A stretch of DNA of 64,000 nt from Iris pallida (lineage: Eukaryota > Streptophyta > Magnoliopsida > Asparagales > Iridaceae). Under the pieces are notes generated by a model. It saw only the letters and a list, made by a program, of their open reading frames with translations. It did no database searches and was not told where the DNA came from. This document shows positions 1 to 11,892 of the stretch, one piece after another; positions within the stretch are counted from its first letter, which is position 1; the number at the start of each line of letters is the position of its first letter. The position numbers were made by a program, and so were the translations under genes. Location of the stretch: positions 817,417-881,416 of the forward strand of contig JANAVB010009599.1 of the NCBI GenBank assembly GCA_029216955.1, given 5' to 3'.

Positions 1-1944
1 GCGTAACAACAGTTACACAGAGGTACCAAATTCGTTATTTAATTTCTTCGTGTATACTCGACGGTTTTCGATTTCGTAAAATCGTTTGGACAGCCCATAT
101 AACCATCTAAGAACTCTTCCAAGTAGTTCGTAGCGAATCGATCCAGAGTCGAAGATAAATCGACGCAAAGTCGACGAAAGACCAGCCTAAAACAGAACAC
201 TAGTTCAGTCCAAACCCCCATGTTCGAAGATCGATTCCGATCGATCCAGGACCATATTAGAAAAACTATTTGAAGACACTTTCTGACAATATGTAGGGCT
301 TCGAATCTCTTCTTACGGAATTTGATTTCATCGACTACATGCCGAGAAATCAAATCCCAAAGTTTTTCAAAAACCTGTTTTAAAAACTAGAAAATTGTTC
401 CACACGACGTGCGTCCCACCATTTCAGGCGACGTGGTTGCACATCGTAAGCATCGAAAGGTGCGTAACGGCTTCGTGGTCGTGTGGGCTTTGGCGGAATT
501 CAAATTGGTCGCGTGTGCGCGACGAATTTGATGCGTATCCGTCGAAATTCACCGTATCGTGCACTTTGCAAATTCTCCAATTACTTTGTGCATGCTCATC
601 AGATCGAGACGAAACTTGTGCCAGCAGGACCGTATCATTTTTCTGGTCCTGTATGCCAAGTTTCGTCCAATTCTGAGACAGTTGAATCGTACGTCGTTTT
701 ACGGGCCCCACGGTCCCACTCAACGGACGATTTTGTGCACGGCCCGCCGGAATCCAACTCTGGACATACGGTTGGGTTCGTATCGGAAAACCGGATCCGT
801 AGACATGTAGTTTGACGACTTTAGAGACCGTTGACTCTGGCACGCTTTTCGGTGCAAAGCGGGTCCAACGACGGACACCGTTTTGCTCGAAATTACCGTT
901 TTGCCCCTGCGTCCAGAATTGGACTTAAGGACAGGCAATTCTAGCTAATTTGACTATTCTGAGAATATTGGTGATATTTATTTCAGCTTCTGGGGACTGT
1001 TGTACGGGTTTTGACTATTGTGGCACATTGAGTAGTTCAGATTGTCGGTTTCACCATCAAAGGACCACAGGCGAGTACAGTTTATTGTCTGCATTTCGAT
1101 ATTGATTTTCACTATATTTCATTGATTGGCCATTGGTTATGTGATTATTTTCTATTATAAATTGTTGAGTCGGAAATGAGAAGTACCAAGGATGTGTGAT
1201 CTGACCTTAGACCGTGTAGACCGTGTTGCATTTATTTCTTGTAGACAGTGTAGACTGATTTATTTATTGCAAAGTAGACAGTGTAGACCGTGATTATTAC
1301 TGCATTTAAATTGTGTAGAAGTGTTTCTTTACTGCAATATTTTCTGTAGACCATGTAACTGTAGACCGTGTAATTGTAGACCGTGTAACTTTAGACCGTG
1401 TAACTTTAGACCGTGTAGACCGTGTCGCATAATTGTCCCGAGACCGATCGTATATCAAGGGTACTTCTAACAGTGGGGAAAGTATATGTGTCTATTTATT
1501 TACTATTGATTTTCTGTCTATTCTTACGGCTTTACTTTTTATTTTCAAAACTCATGATTGATGTCTAACCTTTGTTTTATAGTCATTTTCTTTATTTGAA
1601 ATTGCATTCAGTGAATTGTGCTCGTTCCATTCCTGACTGGAAACCAATTTTTTAGGTTAGCCGTGGATTCACTTAGCATGGGAGATACGGGGGTACTTGC
1701 AGACAAAAGCCTAGAAACTAGCTAGATAGCAGAGTTGTAGTCATTCCAATATTTGTACAAGTTTATATTTCCTGCAAATGTAAATCTTGTGATCATTGTA
1801 AGTTAAATTAATTTTTGTGAATGAGCATTATTTGTGATTTTGATCTTCATGGCCGTGACAGCGTTCTACCGCCGACACTGCGGCGTAGGCTGGCTTGGAC
1901 ACGTCTCGTATCCGTTTTAAAAAAAAAGGGTGCGGGTCGTGACA
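1..1944 (+). mobile_element. Right part of a chromovirus-like (Tekay/Del type) LTR, copy A
   Basis: Long noncoding stretch ending in GGGTCGTGACA (1934-1944). That ending is typical of long Ty3/gypsy chromovirus LTRs, which usually begin with the inverted form. E1 coding sequence in the gag/protease linker starts immediately after it, so the LTR abuts E1 by insertion or rearrangement. The left end lies outside the window. No coding sequence is credible here: the short open frames on both strands are not conserved with copy B because of indels. Whether this is a solo LTR or the 3' LTR of a longer element cannot be decided. Family assignment is tentative. Confidence 0.6.
1209..1427 (+). repeat. 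Degenerate tandem TAGACCGTGTA repeats in the chromovirus-like LTR
   Basis: About a dozen copies of an 11-14 base unit (TAGACCGTGTA, TAGACAGTGTA, TAGACCATGTA), closely packed at the 3' end of the block and separated by AT-rich spacers at the 5' end. Position within the LTR is downstream of the TATA region seen in copy B, so the repeats would be transcribed. Confidence 0.85.
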
Positions 1945-2866
1945 GAGGTCTTATGGGTTCACCCTGATCTCGTCTCTGAGGTTACTCAACCGGAGGTACA
2001 CTCTGCCTCCAAAACGAAGGGCAGGAAGATCAAGTCTTGCTGCATGGTCTCTTCCTCTGCGGAAGAGGCACTTCCTGTACAGACGCGTTCACATCAGAAC
2101 GCCCAACCCGACGAAGCTGCCGTCGAGGTGGTGTCTCCTTGCACCGTCCCTGCTGCCCAAGAAGAGGGCCCACCTAAGCCCCAATATCCAATAAGCAGAA
2201 GCATGTAGAGGCCCGCTTCGATAAGCCTCTGCGAAAGGAGAATGCTTCGGGGCTAGCCAAGGCCCACAACTTCGACATACTGGCACAACTTGCCAGTGCT
2301 CCTGCCCGCCTATCTCTGTTTGAGCTTCTTCGCCTTTCCAAGGACACTCGTGAAGCTCTCTGTGAAGCCCTGAAGGATGCTGAGTCCTTCATCAGTCAGG
2401 TCAAGCAGCCTAAGGATACTCCGACTACATGTGCGCTCTGTCATTGTGCGGATGAAGTTATCCCCAACATAACCTTCACCCAACAAGACATGCTGCTCAA
2501 ACACAACCGACACAACAGGCCGCTGTATTATACAGGGTATATCGGTTCAGTCAAAGTGAAGAGGATTTAGATCGATCCGGGGTCTTCCTTCAGCATCATC
2601 CCGAAGACGCTGCTCTCAACACTGGGATCCCAATGTACCGACTGGCGCCTTTCAACACAACAATCAGTAGCTTCAATGCCAGCAAAAGCGAGCCGCTGGG
2701 CAAAATACGGCTGAAGTGTCATATTGGTAACCTCAGAACCGAGGTCACTTGCTACGTCGTAGACGCTGACGTCAACTACAACCTCCTACTGGGTCGTCCG
2801 TAGCTGTATGAGTATATGGTGGTGCCATCTACACTCCACTAATGTATGAAATACGTGTCCACCAAT
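1945..2866 (+). pseudogene. gag-pol: E1 gag C-terminal linker and aspartic protease remnant, copy A
   Basis: The reading begins right at the LTR boundary with WVHPDLV, the conserved gag/protease linker also seen in E2 and E3. The frame is lost near 2185, where copy B reads on, and recovers in a second frame containing RFDKPLR and NFDIL, conserved with E2. The retropepsin region starts at PLYYTGYIG (about 2520). The catalytic Asp is the GAT at 2574-2576 within IDPGSS, just after an in-frame TAG at 2568-2570. The protease core ends with LLLGRP followed by another TAG near 2803. It processes the polyprotein in intact relatives; this copy cannot. Confidence 0.8.
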
Positions 2867-4078
2867 GACATCATCCGGACAGAGTTCACGGACATCGACC
2901 CTTTCAAGGGGGTTGAAGCCTACTTTACTGATTCCACCTTGTACAAGTCACCTGACGAGGAGGAAGCCAATGATGCTGACGATGAAGCAGAAACGGCAGC
3001 AGAGCCCGACATGGAGCCAGAGATGATTTCCGACGCTCCTTTAAAAATTTGACTCAAAGGGAAGCCGCCTCAGACGTTGCCTCCCATGAACATCAAGCTA
3101 CCTGGAAAAGCACCAACTGCTCCAGGTAGAACATCCACTGAAGCTCCCTTGAAGATACGGCTCAAGGGAAAGCCGCCTCAAACATCGGCTCCCCTTGTAG
3201 AAAAACTACAGGGGAAGGCACCAATCACCAAAGGCGCAGTTGAGGCACCTCTAAAGGTGCATTTTAAGGGCAAGCCGTCGCAATCATCTGTCTTATCCAA
3301 GCTGCCGGAGAAGGCCCACATAGCCCTCTCGGACCCCAAGATCAAAACTGTGGTGGACTCTCCCGATCCAACCTTAGTACTAACATATGAAGAGCTAGGG
3401 GAATATATATCTGCTGATATAGATGCACCCTCTCTGGACAATGTAATCTCGTGGGATAAAATCTCGTGTTTCATCAATAATAGAGTGTCTTTTAATTATT
3501 CTAGTCTTCCACATTGGAATGCCATGTATACATTAGATAACGCTCTACGGTCGTTGCAAACACAAATAACGACCGTCCATCATGTAAATCGAGTAGTTCC
3601 GTCCCAAGGGGTCTGTTTTGTAGTCCCACCGCGGAATCGAGACGAAGAATCCATCATCTTCGGCAAAGTCGAACGTCATCAAGACCTCCCGCCACTCGAG
3701 CAAGAACCAGATACCGGCAGAATACAAGTCTATCGGTACACGGACAAGGCAAAGTACCTCATCCAAAAGATGGGTTACGACCTAAAAAGCAACAAAGGCC
3801 TGAACTACGTCAAGGGTCGACGTCTTCCTCTCCGGCTTCCAACACCTAAAGGAAAGCAGCAGGACTACTATCATCGAACTCGACGGGGGGTGGGCTATGT
3901 CACGCCGCCGTCAACCCCAGAGAGTTCGGAGGCAGAAGAACTAGAACATTCTCATTCATCCGAAGCATCAACTTGGGATTTCGATACCAGTATCGGATCA
4001 GTCTTCAAGAAAGTGCTATCAGCCAATATGACATCTGCACAATCTCAAGAAGATGAAGGCGATGACCAAATGCAATAA
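2867..4078 (+). pseudogene. pol: E1 protease-RT linker with repeated basic LKGKPP modules, copy A
   Basis: Open from 2846 to 3052 and again from 3077 to 4078, split by one TGA at 3050-3052. Residues encoded at about 3030-3310 form degenerate repeats (LKIRLKGKPPQT, MNIKLPGKAP, LKVHFKGKPSQ). A conserved block with YLIQKMGYDLKS, GLNYVKGRRLPL and RRGVGYVTPPSTPESS follows, with counterparts in E2. The tail is acidic. It ends at TAA 4076-4078, where copy B reads through. No enzymatic motif is visible; this is the spacer that Tat-lineage elements carry between protease and RT. Confidence 0.75.
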
Positions 4079-5648
4079 TTCTTCGAAGAAAAACCCTGGG
4101 CTCAACGCCTAGGAGAACAGCGGGAGTCTCATTTTGAATTACGCGAACCCCCTACGGAAGACGAAGTCGAGCAGATCGACCTTGGGGATGGATCTTCTTC
4201 CAAACCCATCTTCATCAGCAAAAGCCTAAAAGGAGAAGATCGGGAATCTTTAATCCAGCTGGCTAAAGAATATATTGATGTCTTCGCCTGGAGCTACGAA
4301 GATATGCCGGGACTTGATCCCCAGATCGCGATGCATAGGTTTAACATCTTACCTGATGCCAAGCCTATAAAGCAACAACAGCGACGTTTTCGTCCTGAGC
4401 CCGAAGGACAAATTCCAGCTTCCAATCACCGACATGATGATCGACAACACATGTGGCTTCGAACGCATGTCCTTCATAGATGGGTATTCGGGCTACAACC
4501 AGATTAAGATGTTTTCCGATGACGTAAAACACACGTCATTCAGGACTCCGAAGGGGGTTTTCTGGTACACAGTGATGCCCTTCGGCTTGAAGAACGCTGA
4601 TGCGATATACCAACGAGCTATGAGCACCATCTTCTGTCAGCATCTTCACAAGACAGTCGAAGGATATGTTGATGACATCGCAGTCAAGAGCCATCTCAAA
4701 AGAGATCACCTACAAGACCTTAAGACAGTCTTCGATCTCATGCGAGCGCATCAACTCAAGATGAACCCCGCTAAATCCTTCCTTGGGGTTTCTAGCGAAA
4801 AGTTCTTGGGCTTCATTATCACGGCGAAAGGCATTCATGTCGATCCCGAGAAGACCAAAGCCATCCTTGACATGGACCCTCCAAAAAACCTCCGAGAACT
4901 TCGTGGCCTGCAAGGGCGTCTGGCATACATCCGGAGGTTTATAGCAAACCATTCCGAAAAATGTCAACCCTTCATCCAGCTCATGAAGAAGGGAGTCTCT
5001 TACGTCTGGACAGAGGAATGCCAAAAAGCTTTCGACGATATCAAGGCTTACTTGACGAGCCCGCCAGTACTGGTGGCACCCGTCACCGGCAAACCATTTC
5101 TCCTCTACGTCCGTGCCATGGATCATTCCCTCGGCGCTCTGCTTTCTCAGAATAGCGATACAGGCTATGAGCAAGCTATCTACTACCTCAGTAGAACACT
5201 GATCGGGGCCGAACACCGGTACAACCCCGTTGAAAAAGAGTGTTTGGCTTTGGTATTTTCCATCCAAAAGACTCGCCATTATGTCTTGGGCCAGACAATT
5301 CATGTCATCTCCCGAGTCAATCCACTCAGAGTTCTCATGACGAAGCCAGGGTCATTAAACTCCCGTCTAGCTACATGGGCAATCCTGCTAACGCCATACA
5401 ATATGGTGTTCGTTCCACAAAAAGCCGTCATGGGTCAGGCTCTGGCCGACTTTTTAGCTGCACACCCCATCCCAGAGTCCTCCAGACTCTATGAAGACAT
5501 CCCGGATGAGGTCCAAGAATCAAAAGTCACCGAAGAAAGCTCCATCTGGCGGATGTTTTTCAATGGCGCTTCAAGAAAAGGCCCTAAAGGCCAAATCATC
5601 GCAGGTGTGGGGGTAGTCCTAGTCTCCCCCGATCAGCTTGTCATATAG
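4079..5648 (+). pseudogene. pol: E1 reverse transcriptase and RNase H, with internal deletion, copy A
   Basis: The RT enters through KEYIDVFAWSYEDMPGLDP. Near 4390-4415 about 160 bases present in E2 are missing. They cover the block with PDWVANIVPVLKKNG and ICIDFRNLNEAC, so the N-terminal fingers motifs are lost and the frame changes. The second frame, open from 4434, carries MSFIDGYSGYNQIKM, PFGLKNAD, the catalytic YVDD (about 4669) and FLGFIIT. The Ty3-type RNase H follows (LLYVRAMDHSLGALL, HRYNPVEKECLALVF). The frame runs into the first part of aRNase H (FFNGASRKGPKG) and stops at TAG 5646-5648. RT activity is excluded by the deletion, which copy B shares. Confidence 0.85.
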
Positions 5649-6011
5649 CATGCCTACTCCCTTTCGAAGCAGTGCTCCAACAATGTTGCCGAGTACAACG
5701 CTCTCATCATGAGACTCCAGCTGGCACAACAGCTGGGGGTGGATCATCTGGAAGCCTACGGCGACTCAAAACTCGTCGTTAACCAGGTCAGAGGGCAATA
5801 CGAAGTTCGCCATGAAGATCTGGTTCCTTACCATGAAGTTGCATTGAACATCATTTCAACCTTCACCAAGTTCTTCATCGAACATGTACCTCGTTTACAA
5901 AATCTGGAGGCTGACGCTCTGGCTGGCCTCGTAACCTCATTGGCAGCACCCAGCACCCCTCGGGACTCAACACTATGTCACGATAGTTGGTCGATACTTG
6001 GTATGTCATAA
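5649..6011 (+). pseudogene. pol: E1 second (archaeal/plant-type) RNase H, C-terminal part, copy A
   Basis: After the stop at 5646-5648 the same domain continues with CSNNVAEYNALIM, LEAYGDSKLVVNQV, HVPRLQNLEADALAGL. The E and D of AEYNAL and YGDSK and the D of EADAL are the expected acidic active-site positions of the RNase H fold. A second RNase H after the Ty3-type one is a published hallmark of the Tat lineage. The frame ends with TAA at 6009-6011. Confidence 0.85.
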
Positions 6012-7329
6012 GAACAACCTATGCTCACAAATGGCCCATGCCATGTCAACAAGTGCTGGTGTTAATGTCCGAGACTGGAGATTCCCGCTCATCGACTTCG
6101 CTGTCTACGAAATTCTCCCAGAGGACACAAAAGAAGTCGTCTCAGTCAGGAGGTGCTCCCTTTGATTCTATTACGATACAGCTACTAAAATGCTGTACCG
6201 ATGCTCCTACGATGGACTTCTCCTTCGATGTTTATCCAACGAAGAAGCAGCTGAAGCCCTTCGAGAAGCTCACGATGGAACCTGCGGGGCCCATCAACGT
6301 GGCCCTAAGTTGTAGGATCGACTGCGATGCATGGGCTACTACTGGCCAACCATGGCAGCCGACGCTGTCGACTATGCTAAAAAGTACCATGCGTGCCAGC
6401 TTCACGCCGACTTCATCCATACGCCGTCAGAACCACTACATCCTACGGTCGCCTCTAGCCCTTTGAAGCCTGGGGTATGGACATTGTAGGACCAATCACC
6501 CCCCTCATCGAGGGGACACCTTTTCATCCTAGCCATCACCGACTACTTCTCTAAATGGGCAGAAGCAGTTCCACTGGCGGAAGTGAAGAGCTCTAGGATG
6601 ATCAGCTTCATCAAGCACCATGTCATCTACCGTTTCGGGGTACCTCAGAGGATTATCCACGATAACGGTCCTCAGTTCATCAGCCATATTTTTAGCAGAT
6701 TCTGTGACAAGAATCGCATCCAAAACGTGGCATCAACCGCCTACAATCCGGCAGCAAATGGATTGGTCGAAGCATTCAACAAGACTATCGTCAGGCTACT
6801 CAAAAAGGTCGTGTCATCCAACAAATACGACTGAGACGAAAAGCTCGGCGAATGCCTTTGGGCCTACCGCACAACGGTACGGACCCCGACGGGCAACACA
6901 CCATTCTTTCTGGTCTACGGGAGCGAAGCGGTACTGCCTCTCGAAATCCAGATACCCTCACTCCGTGTAGCGATCACAAATCAACTCACAGAAGAAGACA
7001 ATAAACGTCGCCATCTGCGAGAATTGGTGGCACTTAACGAAAAACGTCTCCTAGAACAACAACGCATCGAACTCTATCAAGCCCGTATATCACAGTCTTT
7101 CAACAAGAAGGTCAAGCAGAGGACTTTCCAAGTAGGCGACCTGGTTCTGGCAGTCAGGAGGCCGATGGTGTTGACTCATAAGACACCAGAAAAGTTCGAG
7201 CCCAAGTGGGAGGGACCTTTCATCATAGAGACGGTATACTCAAACGGTGCTTACCGCCTCGCCAAACCCAATGGGGACTTATTCATGATGCCCATCAACG
7301 TCAAGTTCCTAAAGAAGTACTACTCTTGA
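6012..7329 (+). pseudogene. pol: E1 integrase, broken by stops and frameshifts, copy A
   Basis: The N-terminal zinc-binding region can be traced in pieces (RCLSNEEA, REAHDG, then CQLHADF). The core has the first catalytic Asp in MDIVGPI (about 6478), ITDYFSKWAEAVPL, the second Asp in HDNGPQF (about 6661) and the Glu in GLVEAFNK (about 6764), i.e. DD-35-E. After a TGA at 6832-6834 the frame continues with LWAYRTT, TPFFLVYGSEAVLPLE, and a C-terminal region with VGDLVLAVRRP and KWEGPFII up to FLKKYYS and TGA 7327-7329. In-frame stops around 6163-6490 inactivate it. Confidence 0.87.
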
Positions 7330-7459
7330 CATCCTTCAGACATGTACTTCGATCTTCATCCAACAAGGGAGTCTGTGGACCCAATCATCAGGGCTCACGT
7401 ACAATTCCCTTCCACAAAATCTTACGCTTCCGGAACCCAGCTGTTCCGTGGCATTCTAT

Positions 7460-7776
7460 CCTCCAGTAGAAGGACAACCACATCCACATTACCTTTGAGT
7501 TGTTCCCCTACACCCTATAAAACGGAATCTCACGTTCCATACGACTATGCTACCCATCATGTTTACCACGTCCACATTACCTCTAAGTAAACATCCCGTA
7601 CAGACAACCCCTGCGTTGTCGTACATTGATCGCAGAAGTTCCACGTCCACATGACCTCTGAGTAGTTCTGCGTATCCCCCCAGAGTCATTCCTACCACGT
7701 CCATAACACCTCTGAGTAGGAAGATTCTATCATTTGAACCCCATATTTGCCACGTCCACATCACCTCTGAGCAAGC
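7460..7776 (+). repeat. Interspersed CCACGTCCACATTACCTCT repeats downstream of integrase, copy A
   Basis: Five degenerate copies of a roughly 25-base unit (CCACGTCCACATNACCTCTGAGTA) spaced about 55-85 bases apart, at approximately 7470, 7560, 7637, 7698 and 7750. They sit in the short interval between the pol stop and the poly(A) signal of the convergent antisense gene. The rest of 7330-7900 has no coding capacity that I can support. Confidence 0.75.
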
Positions 7777-7901
7777 ATGTCGGTTCTTTCAAACTTATTA
7801 TCTGTACCTAAAAATCCAAGGTACGCAAAAGATAATAGGTCCACACAAATCATTAAGTTCATGACAGCAAAAATGAAAACACCACAAAAAACTTTGTATT
7901 C

Positions 7902-7907
7902 TTTATT
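7902..7907 (-). terminator. Poly(A) signal AATAAA of the E1 antisense gene, copy A
   Basis: On the minus strand AATAAA occurs 66 bases after the final stop codon of the antisense gene (7973) and is followed by an AT-rich stretch. It is conserved in copy B at 41413-41418. Confidence 0.65.
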
Positions 7908-9595
7908 CAAAAGTAAAGGATTACACCCCCAGCAAGAGTTGCAAATTACACAAAAAGAAGAGACTACAATCCCTAAACATTTTTGGGGTTGGCCGTAAGC
8001 TCTTCAATCCGACGCTTCAAGTCTGCCGCCCGAGTCTCTACGGTCGCCAGGACCCGGTGTTCGGCTTCTTGACGCATCATTTCTATGGCCTCAGGAGAAA
8101 TGTCATCCTCATGCTTCTCGTCCAACTATTGCCGCTGCTGAGCCAGGGTAAGAGCCCGGCGGGTGAAAACTGCTTCCTCCTCCTTAGATGCGACATGTTC
8201 AGCCTGGACTCGCTCAGCTTCTAATAAGAGTTGGGCCCGCTGGTCTTCAAGGAGGCGAATCTTGGCATCAACCTCCGCTATACTAGCGTCTAACGTGGCT
8301 CGCAACTCCATCTTCTCTTGCATGGACTGAGATAAACTCTCCACCGTAGCCTCAGTTTTAGCCACCTCGCGTTTCCAGACACCCACGGTAGCCTGATAAG
8401 AGGACTCAGTCCCAGCGATCAACTTCTCCTTTTCTGCGTCTATCAGGGCGGAGAGATCATTTCGCTGGATACACTGAAACTCGGAAAGCAGCTGGTCCAG
8501 CTCGGCCACCGAGGCCTCCAGAATCTTGGCCATATGATCATGGTCCTGGTGGGAACGTATCAGACTGATGTGAGGGAGTGCCAGGGTTTTTACCGTCGTG
8601 AAACTCCCATTGGCATCCATCACTGCCGATACGCCTCTCTGCAGCATCTTATACACCACCTCAATAATAAACTTCACATACTCATCTGTATCCGCCAGCA
8701 CCTGCAGCGTCATAGCAGGAGTTGGAGGAGCTGCTCTAGACAGCGGACCGGAAGAGGGCCCGTCGGCTTCAACCTGCGAGATTAGAACCTCGGCATCAAC
8801 GGACTCTTTCTCAACAGGGGCTTGACCACTAGCCCGAGGAGCCAAAAGAACAGAAGGAGCCGAGAGATGCGTCGATATCGTACCCTAAGTAGAAGGAGCA
8901 ACAAAGGCTTCCAGCAAACCCTTATCCTTCTCAAGATCGGAGGGACCACCGACGTCAGGGGCTACCTCACCCGTCCCCAACATACTATCGGCAGGAAGTA
9001 TGGAATATTCCCCCTCCGGCAGAGCAGCAAGATCAGCACTTATTTCCCGACTCGGCTCCCTTAGAGTCAGGATCGGCAGACGAGTCTCACTTTCACCATC
9101 AAACCCCTCCACAGGGATAGAATCTGCAGCTATCTCCTGGTCGGTAGCCATCTCAGCCTCCGCTGCTATGCCTGGGGTATGGCTCGGCAACGCTACAGCC
9201 GACCTCCCTACATCAAGACAAGAAGGGGAATCAACCCTCTCCTTTGTTTCAATCACATTCGTTGCCACCGCAACAGACTCACACATCTCTAGAGGAACGT
9301 CATCTGAAGACGACGAACTCCACTCCACTTCTTTATCAGGAAGCCCCGTATCTGCTGGACCCTCAACGTCCAAGGCCCCCACGGCGGCTTGCACCATTTC
9401 GGGAACTGCTACATTCTCAGCTTCCCTTCCAACATAATCTGGAGATACTGGAATCTCCAAAACAACGATATCGTCTGGGTTCTCCTCCACGGGAGACATC
9501 ACAATCGGCGGAATGCGCTCTTCCGATGAGCCCACCACCTCCTTTGGTCTGCTACCACGAGATTTTGGAGTACGGGGTCTCCTTTTTAGTGGCTC

Positions 9596-9661
9596 CTAAA
9601 AAAAGAAAGCATAGGTCACAAGAAATGTTGAACCTAACCAGACTATATGGGACATCCTTAC
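9596..9661 (-). other. Predicted intron 2 of the E1 antisense gene (66 nt), copy A
   Basis: On the minus strand AG/GTAAGG is the donor and a T-rich tract ending TTTTTTTAG/GAG is the acceptor. The open frame before it (ending SAPAE) joins in phase 0 to the open frame after it (beginning EPLKRRP). Copy B has the same sites and the same length at 43107-43172. Confidence 0.75.
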
Positions 9662-11892
9662 CTCTGCTGGTGCTGAGTCCGATGATACTGTTGGTGATAA
9701 TGCCTTCTTCTGCCTCTTTGGCGCAGAAGAGCCAGCCTCTGTATCAGTACGTCTTTTCGGTTGATCGACCGAGGGCTCTACCTGACCCCTTGTGGATACG
9801 GCAGGGGTACCTCGATAACCTACCTCTGGCGGACGGTACGATCGAGCCTTCGCCAATATGTTCCCGGTCACCGCAAACTGGGTACGGGCAATGAGACTGG
9901 TCTTCCTATCATATTCGGGGGGGGGCACGACATTCATAACACAGGTTAATACTGGGGTTATTACTTGTGCACCATCCAGCAAACTTTCAGTATACCCCAG
10001 GTTAATACTGGGGTTATCCAACATCGACTGAGCATAGCCGAATTGTCGTGCAAAACGGCACGGCAAATACGGTTCCAGGTAACACTGGTTCCTATTCCGG
10101 TACACCAGATGGGACGGCCGGATACTTTGCAACCAGCGGAATCCCCATGGAGGCAGAGTGGTGGCATCTTCACCCGAATCCATTAAGTCTTCGTTGGCCT
10201 CAAAACCCGAAAAGACAGGACCAACTTTGGTGATCTCCCACCCCTGAAGGTGGGATAAAACTTTTTTGTAAACAGGAACTCTAGTATGCAACCGGATCCT
10301 CTGGTGGAAATGGCGGAGGAATGCATCTCCGACCCTGTGGTCTTCTTCCGAGCCCGGACTCATCACATTGGGATGGTGAAAAAATTAACCACCCCATCAA
10401 ATAATAAAATGGCAGTTCAGCACGGAGGAAGTTGTCATTCCTACCTCATTTATGAACCACATTTCCCGTAAATTCTTGTAAACCTCGCAGCAGGTTGCAC
10501 ACCATTACGGGGAGCAGAGCCAGGCGTCGGCCAAAAACCAACTTTACAGCTGGCAGGATCAGATTCCGGGTTACCCTCTCCACAGAGCCTGACCCGCCCG
10601 AGAAGACATAATCCCGAAGCCAAATCATCAGATACGCAGCTAACACTGCTTTTGACGACATCCGATGAGTAAGGTGCCAGAAACAGCTATAGGAGCGTTC
10701 GTCTGACTGCCGGTCCTCGTTTTCCCAGGGATTCTTCTTACCTAACCTGCTCATTTCGGAGAGCACCACACTACTGGAAAGTGCTGGCGGAGTGGTAAAC
10801 TGAGAGGGATCCTCCTTGTCTTGCTTAAAGACGTAATCTCTCCAAGCGGTCACATGAGGCTGTGACCCGCCCTTATCTCTCTTCTGTATATAATAATGAT
10901 GACTCGCCACTTCCTTGAAGACGGCCATCATCTCCTCGGCTTTGTCCCCCCGGACTTGGAACTCCTCGTTGGTCGGGAAGTATTCCTCATAAGGTTCTGA
11001 TCCCCAAGGGAGCTTTGACACTTCGTATATTTCATGAAGTGCGAGTCCCAGCTCCCCCACTGGGGTGAAGAAAGTCCCGGTCTGGGTGTTAAACATCTCC
11101 AGAAGCGCGAGAAACATATGCCGGTTGATGTCAATACCTGCCTGAGTAGCACGGATTGTGGCAGTCAGCCCAATCTCTCGGAGTTCAGTTTGAAACCGCG
11201 ACAGAATCCAGAGTGTCAGCTTGTCCTATTTGGAAACATAATGACACCAACCCTCCATCCGAAATTCACCTTTCGTGTACGATCGCTCCAATAACAGCAT
11301 ACGGTTTGCAAAAGTCGAAACGCCAAAAGCAAATGTATTGATGGCAACGTTACTGTAAATGCTCCCAAGATGTAGAGTCCGCCAAGTGAAAGAAGGCCCA
11401 GACCGCACGGTGGCCAAAGTATCCCTCTGGTTGGAGGGAGCGTCGACCTTGATGGCGTCTGCCACCACTCCCCCCTGAGACGGGGTCAGCTCCCAAGACA
11501 TCCGCCTCTTGGAAGCAAGACGACAGAAAGTCGTCAAAGGCCATTGATGCTCAAGTTGCTTAACAGTCATATGCACCCCCTTGCTGTAAAGAACCAATCT
11601 TTTTTGACCTTCAACACCTTTGCTTCAATAGAAGTAAGGCGGTCCCCGAACAGGAACTCAGGCTTCAAGAAAGTCACATTATCAGAAGTGGAAGATTTTA
11701 AAATGCCACGCTACATCATCCGTTTGAGGAACCCATGCTGTTGTTCCCGGATTTGAGTTATTCTTTCGGGAGGCTGATCCAGCATAATGGCAGCTTGGAA
11801 AGGGTTTATCACCTCTTCATTATAATCCGCCCCCATCTGACAGAGGGCAGCTTCCAGAAGCACTTTATTCAAGAGTGGGACAGTTATCGACA

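Noticed and set aside
424..843. Long open frames on both strands in the chromovirus-like LTR
   Set aside because: Frames are not kept in copy B because of indels, have no recognisable domain, and lie in sequence with LTR character.
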